From positions 1-10,049 of the forward strand of contig CAISKG010000222.1 of the NCBI GenBank assembly GCA_903885855.1: 10,049 nt of DNA. The letters are read 5' to 3'. The notes below the pieces were generated by a model. That model did no database searches, was not told the origin of the DNA, and was given only the letters and a program-made list of their open reading frames with translations. The first letter of the stretch is position 1, and each line of letters starts with the position of its first letter. Source of the DNA: an uncultured Planctomycetaceae bacterium (GTDB lineage: Bacteria; Planctomycetota; Planctomycetia; Pirellulales; UBA1268). Made by a program: the position numbers and the translations under genes. Positions 1 to 5,884 of the stretch are shown in pieces.

Positions 1-10
1 CACTCACCCG

Positions 11-30
11 CACGGCCCTCCTGGCCCGTG
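11..30 (-). terminator. Weak hairpin downstream of the fumarase
   Basis: This short inverted repeat lies just beyond the larger hairpin at 39-74, in the direction of fumarase transcription. The arms CACGGCC (11-17) and GGCCCGTG (23-30) pair with one bulged base around a loop of about five bases. No T-run follows before the window edge. It may be a second stem of a tandem terminator, or a chance palindrome in very GC-rich DNA. Confidence 0.3.
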
Positions 31-38
31 CAGCCTTG

Positions 39-74
39 GCCTGTGGGCGAACGCCCAGCGTTCGCCGCACAGGC
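39..74 (-). terminator. Strong hairpin, putative fumC terminator
   Basis: The arms are 39-54 (16 bases) and 58-74 (17 bases). They are reverse complements apart from one extra base near 67-68, and they enclose a three-base loop at 55-57. The hairpin begins 12 bases past the fumarase stop codon (87-89), where a 3' stem would be expected. The pairing is seen directly in the sequence. The terminator role is inferred, because no T-rich tract follows on the minus strand. It could instead be a transcript-stabilising stem, a bidirectional barrier between convergent units, or one copy of a dispersed palindromic repeat. Confidence 0.6.
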
Positions 75-86
75 GGGGGCTCGCCG

Positions 87-1496
87 TCAGGTCGCCAGCG
101 GCCGCGTCATCTCCGCGGGGATCACCCAGCGGTCGTAGTCCTCGGCCGAAAGGTAGCCCAGTGCCACCGCCGCGGCCTTGAGGCTCGTCCCCTCCTGGTG
201 GGCCTTCTTGGCGATCTTCGCCGCCTTCTCGTAGCCGATGTGCGTGTTGAGGGCGGTGACGAGCATCAGCGACTCGTCGAGATGCTGCTGGATGCGGGCG
301 AGGTTGGGTTCGATCCCGGTCGCGCAGTGGATCCGCATCGAATCGCAGGCGTCGGCGAGGAGATCGGCGCTCTCCAGCACGTTGTGGATCATCACCGGCT
401 TGTAGACGTTGAGCTGGAAGTTGCCCTGCGAGCCGGCGAAGGCGACCGCGGCGTCGTTGCCGAACACCTGCGCGCAGACCATGGTCATGGCCTCGCACTG
501 CGTGGGGTTGACCTTGCCCGGCATGATCGAGCTCCCCGGCTCGTTCTCGGGGATCGTGATCTCGCCGATGCCGCAGCGCGGCCCGGAGGCGAGCCAGCGG
601 ATGTCGTTGGCCACCTTGAACAGCGCCATCGCCAGTCCCCGCTCGGCCGCGCTCGTCTCCACCAGCGCGTCGTGGGCGGAGAGGGCGGCGAACTTGTTCT
701 CCGCCGACACGAACGCGTGCCCCGTCTCCCGCGCGATGTACCGGGCCGCGGTCTCGCCGAAACGGGGATGGGCGTTGAGCCCCGTCCCCACCGCGGTCCC
801 GCCGATGGCGAGCTCGAGGAGCCCGGGCAGGGAGCGCTCGATGCCGGCGATCCGGTCGTCGAGCTGGGCCCGCCAGCTCGACACCTCCTGCCCGAGGGTG
901 ATGGGCGTCGCGTCCTGGAGGTGCGTCCGGCCGATCTTCACGATCTCCGCCGAGCGCCGCTCGAGATCGGCGAACACGTCGCGCAGCGCCCGCACCGCCG
1001 GGAGGAGTCGGCCGTGGATCGTCTCCACCGCGGCGATGTGCATGGCCGTCGGGAAGGTGTCGTTGGACGACTGCCCCCGGTTGACGTCGTCGTTGGGATG
1101 GACGGGCGCCTTGGAGCCCATCTGCCCCCCCGCGATCTCGATCGCCCGGTTCGAGATCACCTCGTTGGCGTTCATGTTCGACTGCGTGCCGCTGCCCGTC
1201 TGGAACACCACCAGCGGGAAGTGGTCGTCGAGCGTTCCGGCGATCACCTCGTCGGCGGCGCGGACGATGAGATCCACCTTCTCGCGCGGCAGCTGGCCGA
1301 GCTCGCCGTTGGCCAGCGCCGCCGACTTCTTCAGGATCCCCAGCGCCCGCTTCACCGCGCGGCCCCACTGGAAGCGATCCACGCCGATGCGGAAGTTGTC
1401 GCGGGACCGCTCCGTCTGGGCCCCCCAGTAGCGGTCGGCGGGAACCTGCACGGCGCCCATGCTGTCGGTCTCGGTGCGTGTGGATGGGGTGCTCAT
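87..1496 (-). CDS. fumC: Fumarate hydratase, class II
   Basis: This enzyme catalyses the reversible hydration of fumarate to L-malate in the TCA cycle. Class II fumarases are cytoplasmic homotetramers without an iron-sulfur cluster. The 469-residue product has the normal family length. The N-terminus carries the DSMGAVQVPADRYWGAQT block (residues 11-28), followed by the TGSGTQSNMNANEV region (100-112) and the HPNDDVN and GQSSND substrate-site motifs (133-146). THLQDA holds the catalytic His192. The superfamily signature GSSIMPGKVN (321-330) holds the catalytic Ser322. With an offset of four, these match His188 and Ser318 of E. coli FumC. The ATG at 1496 is preferred because the leader before DSMGA matches known FumC N-termini; an ATG at 1460 is a less likely alternative. 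The 76-base gap upstream (1497-1572) shows no clear Shine-Dalgarno sequence or promoter. The gene lies at the end of a polysaccharide cluster but is probably functionally unrelated to it. Aspartase and other superfamily members are less likely given the close match to FumC. Confidence 0.97.
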   Translation of the reverse strand: MSTPSTRTETDSMGAVQVPADRYWGAQTERSRDNFRIGVDRFQWGRAVKRALGILKKSAALANGELGQLPREKVDLIVRAADEVIAGTLDDHFPLVVFQTGSGTQSNMNANEVISNRAIEIAGGQMGSKAPVHPNDDVNRGQSSNDTFPTAMHIAAVETIHGRLLPAVRALRDVFADLERRSAEIVKIGRTHLQDATPITLGQEVSSWRAQLDDRIAGIERSLPGLLELAIGGTAVGTGLNAHPRFGETAARYIARETGHAFVSAENKFAALSAHDALVETSAAERGLAMALFKVANDIRWLASGPRCGIGEITIPENEPGSSIMPGKVNPTQCEAMTMVCAQVFGNDAAVAFAGSQGNFQLNVYKPVMIHNVLESADLLADACDSMRIHCATGIEPNLARIQQHLDESLMLVTALNTHIGYEKAAKIAKKAHQEGTSLKAAAVALGYLSAEDYDRWVIPAEMTRPLAT

Positions 1497-1572
1497 CGGT
1501 GTCTCGGGGATGGGGAAGGGAACGGTCCGTGGTGAAGAGGAGGAAGGATGACGGGCCCGGAGCGGTGCGGCC

Positions 1573-2697
1573 TCAGCGTCCGCCGGCGTCGCGCCCCGCG
1601 GCCGGGAGCATGATCGAAGCCGCCACCGCCCAGGCGGTGCACGTCCAGAGGCACAGCGGCACGATCACGCCATACGGGCGCGGCGGCAGCCCGATTCGCC
1701 AGAGGGCTTCGGCCGGGGCGATCAGGTCCTGCCCGCGGGCCACCGCGATCAGCTGCCACAGCGTCACGCCGGCCACCAGGGCGATCGCCCCCCGCCCCGG
1801 GGCGGAGCCGGCCGGCGCGCCGCCGCGGAAGCGCCGCAGCAGGTCGTCCAGCGGGATGAACGTCAGGTAGACGGGCATGTGCGTGATGAACGAGATGTCG
1901 AGGAGGAGGATCGTCATCAGGTGGAACAGGCAGGCGACGAGGATCCAGCCGCGCCAGGCCCGCCTGCCCAGCAGGAGCATCGGCAGCGGCGCGAGTTCGA
2001 AGGCCACGGCGCCGTAGTCGAAGGCCTCGAACGCCCCCTGCGGCAGCCTGGGGACGACTCCGGCCAGCGGGGCCCGCGAGCCGAAGAAGCCGCGGTTGTA
2101 GAACCACTGCAGGAAGCCGCCGGTGTCGGGATCGAAGTCGCACCAGAAGACCGCCTTGAGGACGCCGGCGGTGAAGAATCCATAGCACAAGAGCAGCGCC
2201 AGGAACGCCGGCACGGTCCGGTTCGCGGTGCCCCCCCGCGGCGCGTCGGGGAGGAGTGCGAAGACGGTGCCCCAGTCGGTGAACGCGAGGAGGAGGAGGA
2301 AGGCTGGAAACATCATCCCGTGATCGATCTTCCCGAAGGCGTAGTGAAACCCCGCCCCGAAGATCAGCAGGAGGGCGTGGAGCGGAGCGGCCAGCCGCGT
2401 GCGGATCCCCAGGAGGATGCAGGCCGCCGTCACGACCAGCAGCCCGTCGATCGCCGTCGCCGTCGCGGCCGACGGGAACGACGGGAACCAGTTGGCGATG
2501 CTCATCGGCTGGGGATTGAACAGCGCGCGCGGCATGCCGGCGAGCCACCCCACGGAGAGCGGATTGATCAGGAGCGCGAAGACCCCGAAGATCACCCGCA
2601 CCACCGCCAGGCTGCGGACGTCGGTCTCGGCGGAATCCTGGGCCCTCGCCCAGAGCCCGGCGAGCATCCGCTCAATCGAGCCGGCAACGCTTGACAA
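1573..2697 (-). CDS. HTTM-like multi-pass membrane protein
   Basis: This is a hydrophobic protein of 374 residues from the TTG at 2697, or 364 from the ATG at 2667. About eight membrane segments are visible, near residues 30-47, 82-97, 104-122, 130-148, 163-183, 250-285 (probably two), 303-320 and 342-364. The opening TDVRSLAVVRVIFGVFALL, the loop FGAGFHYAFGKIDHGMMFPAF, the AGVLKAVFW segment (Lys181) and the late FHLMTILLLDISF segment resemble HTTM-domain proteins, which are distant relatives of vitamin K-dependent gamma-carboxylase. That assignment is by motif resemblance only. Bacterial homologues mostly have no proven substrate, so carboxylation should not be assumed. The gene overlaps the preceding small membrane protein gene by 26 bases. 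The TTG start has an AAGGAG seven bases upstream. The ATG at 2667 lies four bases after the upstream stop codon and is the main alternative. A DoxX- or MauE-like oxidoreductase partner is another possibility. Confidence 0.75.
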   Translation of the reverse strand: MSSVAGSIERMLAGLWARAQDSAETDVRSLAVVRVIFGVFALLINPLSVGWLAGMPRALFNPQPMSIANWFPSFPSAATATAIDGLLVVTAACILLGIRTRLAAPLHALLLIFGAGFHYAFGKIDHGMMFPAFLLLLAFTDWGTVFALLPDAPRGGTANRTVPAFLALLLCYGFFTAGVLKAVFWCDFDPDTGGFLQWFYNRGFFGSRAPLAGVVPRLPQGAFEAFDYGAVAFELAPLPMLLLGRRAWRGWILVACLFHLMTILLLDISFITHMPVYLTFIPLDDLLRRFRGGAPAGSAPGRGAIALVAGVTLWQLIAVARGQDLIAPAEALWRIGLPPRPYGVIVPLCLWTCTAWAVAASIMLPAAGRDAGGR

Positions 2698-3319
2698 TCT
2701 CCGTCTCCTTCCCGGTGATCGCGGGCCCGCGGATGTCGTAGGCGACGAGGTCCCTGCGCAGCATGATCTCGTCGGTCGCGCAGCCGGCCTCGGCGAGCCG
2801 GCCGCCGAGCCAGGCGGCGAGCTCGGCGCGATCCGCCCCGGTCGGGGCGTGGGCGGCGCTCGCGCGGTCCTTGAGCCGGCTGGCGGCGCGCTTCACCCCG
2901 CGCACCATCCGGCGCAGCGCCGACACCCCCTCCTCCCGGTCGGGCCGCTCCGTCGCGTCGGCCGCGCCGGCCCCCTCCCCCCCCGCCTCCGGCAGGATCG
3001 CCACCAGACGCTCGAACACCGACGCGTGGTAGCGCGCGGGGATCGGCCGGAGCAATTCCGCCAGGTCCAGCTCCACCCATTCGCCCGTCGCCGCGTCGCG
3101 CCCCAGGATCGCGCGCTGGCCGAAGCGGAGCACGGGCGACGAGAGCCGGATCGTCCCGTGCCCCGAGGGGAAGAGGATGGCCGGATAGGGCTCGAGATCG
3201 GCGACGTGCGCCAGCAGGAAGGGGACGGCGAGCAGGGGCGCGAGCACCAGGCAGCGCGCCAGGAGCGGATGGCGGGGGCCGGTGGCGCCGGGCGTGGCGG
3301 GCGACGCGGCGGCGGTCAT
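2672..3319 (-). CDS. Small single-pass membrane protein of unknown family
   Basis: This 215-residue protein matches no family I recognise. It has a short Ala/Pro-rich N-terminus, then one hydrophobic segment at about residues 19-41, best read as a signal anchor. A predicted extracytoplasmic domain follows, beginning LEPYPAILFPSGHG. An acidic and glycine/alanine-rich linker (about 111-132) and a basic helical stretch (about 133-156) precede a C-terminal part ending in EIMLRRDLVAYDIRGPAITG. The ATG at 3319 overlaps the stop of the upstream glycosyltransferase as ATGA (3316-3319). At its 3' end the gene overlaps the HTTM gene by 26 bases. This double linkage suggests it is made together with the HTTM protein and may act with it, for example as an exported or anchored partner. 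That is inferred from gene order alone. The gene looks real because its frame stays open through two tight couplings and it has a coherent membrane topology. Confidence 0.8.
   Translation of the reverse strand: MTAAASPATPGATGPRHPLLARCLVLAPLLAVPFLLAHVADLEPYPAILFPSGHGTIRLSSPVLRFGQRAILGRDAATGEWVELDLAELLRPIPARYHASVFERLVAILPEAGGEGAGAADATERPDREEGVSALRRMVRGVKRAASRLKDRASAAHAPTGADRAELAAWLGGRLAEAGCATDEIMLRRDLVAYDIRGPAITGKETEIVKRCRLD
2705..2710 (-). promoter_or_regulatory. Ribosome binding site for the HTTM gene
   Basis: An AAGGAG lies seven bases upstream of the TTG at 2697, inside the coding sequence of the preceding gene. It favours this TTG over the in-frame ATG at 2667, whose upstream region (GAGCGG directly before it) is a weaker match. 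The same bases also encode part of the upstream protein, so the match could be fortuitous. Confidence 0.5.
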
Positions 3320-4599
3320 GGCGACCCCCGACCGGCGGGCGACGATCCCGCCGATCCCCCCGCGGCGCGGGCGGGGCGCGTGGCGCAGGCGGCGATGGCG
3401 TCGCAGACGCACGCGAGCAGCGTGGCCCGGGAGTAGGTCGTCGCCGCGGCGTGCCGCGCCGCCTGCCCCATGCCGGCGATCACCGCCGGCGCGGTCCCGG
3501 GCAGCCCCTCGAGGATGCCGACGAGGCGGTCGACGTCGCCGTGCTCCACGACCCAGCCGATGTCGCCGCCGGCGAGGATGTCGCCCACGTACGACTCGCG
3601 GGCGGCCAGCGCGATCACCGGGCGCCCGACCGCCAGCGCCCCGTACACCTTGCAGGGATGGACGACACCGATCGCCTCGTCGGCGATCGACACCACGTGC
3701 ACGTCCGCCGCCGAGAGCGAGTAGCGCAGCTCCGAGAACGGCTGGTAGGGGAGCGTGAGGATGTTGGGGGGCTTCTCCCTGGCCACCATGGCGTCGATCT
3801 CCTTCTTCACCACGCCGCCGCCGATGAAGACGAACCTCAGCCGCGGATCGTGCTCGAGCCGCTTGGCCGCCGCCAGGAGCGTGTCGAGCGGGGTGGAGTA
3901 GCCCGCGTTGCCGGAGTACATGACCACGAACGATCCGTCGAGGCCGTGCCGGGCCCGGAACGGATTGGCGTCGCGCGGCACGTCCTCGAGGACGTTGTCG
4001 TAGGCCCAGGGGGGGGAGACGATCGTCTTGCCGGCGGCCTCGGCCTTGCGCCAGATCGTGTCGCGCATGAAGCGGTCGAGGACGATCACCGACCGTGCCC
4101 CCCGGATCGTCTGCCGGTTGAGCCAGTCGAAGGCCCGGGCCACGATCGATCGCTCCGAGATCCGGCCCGCACGCACCATCTGGTCGGGGTTGATGTCCAT
4201 CACCCACCACACGTACGGCACGCCGCGCAGGAGCCCGAGCACGCGGCCGCCGAAGCCGGCGAAGGGGGGGCTGGTGCTGACGAGGATCGCGCTGATCCCG
4301 GGGGTGAAGAGGCCCCGCACCACCGCCTGGACCATGAACAGCGACTGCGCGAGCAACCGGATGGCGATCGACCCCTTGCCGAAGCTGGAGAGGGGGAGCC
4401 GGCGGATCTCGACGCCGCCGCGCGTCTCGCGGCGCGGGTAGCGCACGCTGGGATCGTCGTACCCGCGGGCCGAGGCCAGCACCACCACGTCCCAGCCGCG
4501 CCGCACCATCTCCTCGGCGGTGTCGGCGATGTGCTGCCCGACCGAGGTGGGGTCGGGCACGTACACCTGCGTGATGACGAGAAGTCGCGGGCGTCTCAC
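3316..4599 (-). CDS. Family 4 glycosyltransferase, WbuB-like
   Basis: This is probably a cytoplasmic or membrane-associated GT-B glycosyltransferase that transfers a nucleotide-activated sugar to a lipid-linked polysaccharide intermediate. From the GTG at 4599 it is 427 residues long. The N-terminal acceptor domain opens with LLVITQVYVPDPTSVGQH (6-23), and VMDINPDQMV (133-142) matches the VMDLWPD-type motif of WbuB-like enzymes. The donor domain begins near FVVMYSGNAGYSTPLDTL (224-241) and includes FVFIGGGVVKKEI and HPCKVYGALAVGRPVIAL (314-331). GTG is chosen because a GGTGGAG (4605-4611) lies just upstream and the protein then starts directly at the first beta strand. The open frame continues to 4740, but that version would overlap the epimerase gene and add an unrelated Arg/Pro-rich leader. 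The gap from the epimerase gene is 37 bases. The last 20 or so residues form a low-complexity Ala/Gly/Pro tail. The sugar donor cannot be read from the sequence. Confidence 0.92.
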   Translation of the reverse strand: MRRPRLLVITQVYVPDPTSVGQHIADTAEEMVRRGWDVVVLASARGYDDPSVRYPRRETRGGVEIRRLPLSSFGKGSIAIRLLAQSLFMVQAVVRGLFTPGISAILVSTSPPFAGFGGRVLGLLRGVPYVWWVMDINPDQMVRAGRISERSIVARAFDWLNRQTIRGARSVIVLDRFMRDTIWRKAEAAGKTIVSPPWAYDNVLEDVPRDANPFRARHGLDGSFVVMYSGNAGYSTPLDTLLAAAKRLEHDPRLRFVFIGGGVVKKEIDAMVAREKPPNILTLPYQPFSELRYSLSAADVHVVSIADEAIGVVHPCKVYGALAVGRPVIALAARESYVGDILAGGDIGWVVEHGDVDRLVGILEGLPGTAPAVIAGMGQAARHAAATTYSRATLLACVCDAIAACATRPARAAGGSAGSSPAGRGSP

Positions 4600-4604
4600 G
4601 TCCG

Positions 4605-4611
4605 CTCCACC
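4605..4611 (-). promoter_or_regulatory. Ribosome binding site deciding the GTG start at 4599
   Basis: A GGTGGAG on the minus strand ends five bases before the GTG at 4599. It supports this start for the WbuB-like glycosyltransferase over starts further upstream, which would fall inside the epimerase coding sequence. Confidence 0.55.
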
Positions 4612-4636
4612 GAGGGGGAAATCGGTCCGCCCCGGC

Positions 4637-5770
4637 TCACGCGGACGGCGGCCCGTAGCCGGCGGGGATCGCCTGCTTCCAGGTGTCCATGTGACGGGAC
4701 TCCGCCATGAAGCCGTCGCCGGGGATCGGCTTCGACCCATGGCTGAAGGTGCTCGACGTCATGCCGCGGGCGTCGGACTGGTGCCCCCCGCGGTGGAACT
4801 GCCCGTCGATCCACTCGTAGGTCTTGCGGATGCCGTCGCGGAGGCTGATCGAGGGCTCCCAGCCGAGGTAGCCCTTGATCTTGGTGTTGTCGCTGTTGCG
4901 CCCGGCCACGCCGCGCGGCGCGTCGAGCTTGTAGCGCCGCTCGAGCTTCACGCCGGCGATCGACTCGGCGATGTCCACCAGCTGGTTGATCGTCACCATC
5001 TCGCTCGAACCGAGATTGATCGGCTCCAGGATGCCGGAATCCATGATCTTGAGGATCCCCTCCACGCAGTCGTCGATGTACATGAACGACCGCGTCTGCG
5101 TGCCGTCGCCCCAGATCTCGATCGAGTGGTCGCCCGAGGCCTTGGCGGCGATGACCTTCCGGCAGACGGCGGCGGGGGCCTTCTCCCGGCCGCCGCACCA
5201 GGTGCCGTGCGGCCCGTAGACGTTGTGGAAGCGCGCCACCCTCGTCTGGATCCCGAAGTCCTCGCGGAAATGGCGGCACATCCGCTCGCTGAAGAGCTTC
5301 TCCCAGCCGTAGCCGTCCTCGGGGAGGGCCGGGTAGGCGTCGGCCTCGGCCAGCGCCGTGAGGTTCGGATCCTTCTGCTTGTCGGCGTTGTAGACGCAGG
5401 CCGAGGAGCTGAAGAAGAAGCGGCCGGCGCCCGCCTCCTGGGCCGCCAGGAGCATGTGGGTGTTGGTGAGGACGCTGAGCATGCACAGCGCCTTGTTGTT
5501 CTCGATGAATCCCATGCCCCCCATGTCGGCGGACAGCTGGTAGACGTCGGCGGCGCCGCGGCAGAGCCGCCGGCAGACGCCGAAGTCGCGCACGTCTCCG
5601 TCGAGCGGGCCGGCGTGGTTCTCCACGTCGGGGAACACCTGATACCAATCGTCGGACGGCTTGATATCGGCGGCCCTGACCTTCACCCCCGGCATTCGGC
5701 GCAGGCGGTCCACGAGGTGCCCGCCGATGAAGCCACCGGCACCGCTCACCACCACCACTCGAGATGTCAT
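4637..5770 (-). CDS. GDP-mannose 3,5-epimerase-like SDR enzyme
   Basis: This extended short-chain dehydrogenase/reductase is closest in motif pattern to GDP-mannose 3,5-epimerase (GME), which converts GDP-D-mannose to GDP-L-galactose and GDP-L-gulose. The 377-residue protein starts with MTSRVVVVSGAGGFIGGH, containing the NAD-binding GxxGxxG at residues 10-16. Next comes the GME hallmark DMGGMGFI (82-89). The putative active site is Cys125 in SSACVY, Tyr154/Lys158 in EDGYGWEKLFSE, and Lys197 in GGREKAPAA. With a constant offset of 20 these align with Cys145, Tyr174, Lys178 and Lys217 of the Arabidopsis enzyme as I recall its numbering. RFHNVYGPHGTW, WGDGTQTRSF and GRNSDNTKI are also GME-like. 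The catalytic domain ends near residue 326. The last 45-50 residues are an extra tail with no domain I recognise. The ATG at 5770 sits right at the Rossmann strand, with AGGGG a few bases upstream; an ATG at 5806 would add 12 residues. The enzyme probably supplies a GDP-L-hexose to neighbouring transferases. A related epimerase of different specificity is possible. Confidence 0.9.
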   Translation of the reverse strand: MTSRVVVVSGAGGFIGGHLVDRLRRMPGVKVRAADIKPSDDWYQVFPDVENHAGPLDGDVRDFGVCRRLCRGAADVYQLSADMGGMGFIENNKALCMLSVLTNTHMLLAAQEAGAGRFFFSSSACVYNADKQKDPNLTALAEADAYPALPEDGYGWEKLFSERMCRHFREDFGIQTRVARFHNVYGPHGTWCGGREKAPAAVCRKVIAAKASGDHSIEIWGDGTQTRSFMYIDDCVEGILKIMDSGILEPINLGSSEMVTINQLVDIAESIAGVKLERRYKLDAPRGVAGRNSDNTKIKGYLGWEPSISLRDGIRKTYEWIDGQFHRGGHQSDARGMTSSTFSHGSKPIPGDGFMAESRHMDTWKQAIPAGYGPPSA

Positions 5771-5818
5771 CGGAAACCCCTGGCGGACCGCCGAATCGGG
5801 CAACAACCGCGGAAAACG

Positions 5819-5846
5819 AGTCTATTGGTGACCGTGGGCCAGTCAA
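5819..5846 (-). promoter_or_regulatory. Candidate sigma-70-type promoter for the epimerase unit
   Basis: On the minus strand, TTGACT (5841-5846) and TAGACT (5819-5824) are separated by 16 bases. They match the -35 and -10 consensus at five and four of six positions. They lie in the only sizeable non-coding gap between the polysaccharide genes, in a locally less GC-rich patch (about 5799-5830). The predicted start site would be about 40 bases before the epimerase ATG. This is a consensus match only. Promoter consensus in the host phylum may differ. Confidence 0.4.
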
Positions 5847-5860
5847 GCAAGACGATCCCC

Positions 5861-5882
5861 GTCGCCCGCCGGCCCTGGCGAC
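5861..5882 (-). terminator. Possible weak hairpin after the second GT4 gene
   Basis: The inverted repeat GTCGCC (5861-5866) and GGCGAC (5877-5882) forms a six-base-pair stem with a ten-base GC-rich loop. It begins two bases beyond the stop codon of the glycosyltransferase at 5885-7066. A modestly T-containing stretch follows on the minus strand. It may attenuate or end the upstream transcription unit just before the candidate promoter at 5819-5846. The stem is short and could be chance in this base composition. Confidence 0.25.
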
Positions 5883-5884
5883 AC

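Noticed and set aside
36..1535. Plus-strand open frame of 499 codons opposite the fumarase
   Set aside because: It is antisense to a certain FumC gene, and its product is biased to Arg, His, Gly and Val with no recognisable domain. This is the usual mirror frame in GC-rich codon use.
1497..1572. Possible promoter or regulatory site before the fumarase
   Set aside because: The short gap is GC-rich and shows no convincing -35/-10 pair, operator palindrome or Shine-Dalgarno sequence.
1879..2694. Plus-strand open frame encoding a very charged Glu/Arg/Gln/His-rich product opposite the HTTM gene
   Set aside because: Its composition is the complement of hydrophobic membrane-protein codons. No domain or ribosome binding site supports it.
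3282..3758. Plus-strand Arg/Pro-rich frame of 158 codons
   Set aside because: It is antisense to the WbuB-like gene, with extreme Arg/Pro/Ala bias and no motif.
4600..4740. N-terminal extension of the WbuB-like glycosyltransferase up to an ATG at 4740
   Set aside because: It would overlap the epimerase gene by about 100 bases and add a basic, Pro-rich leader not found before the first beta strand of this family. The GTG at 4599 has a good ribosome binding site.
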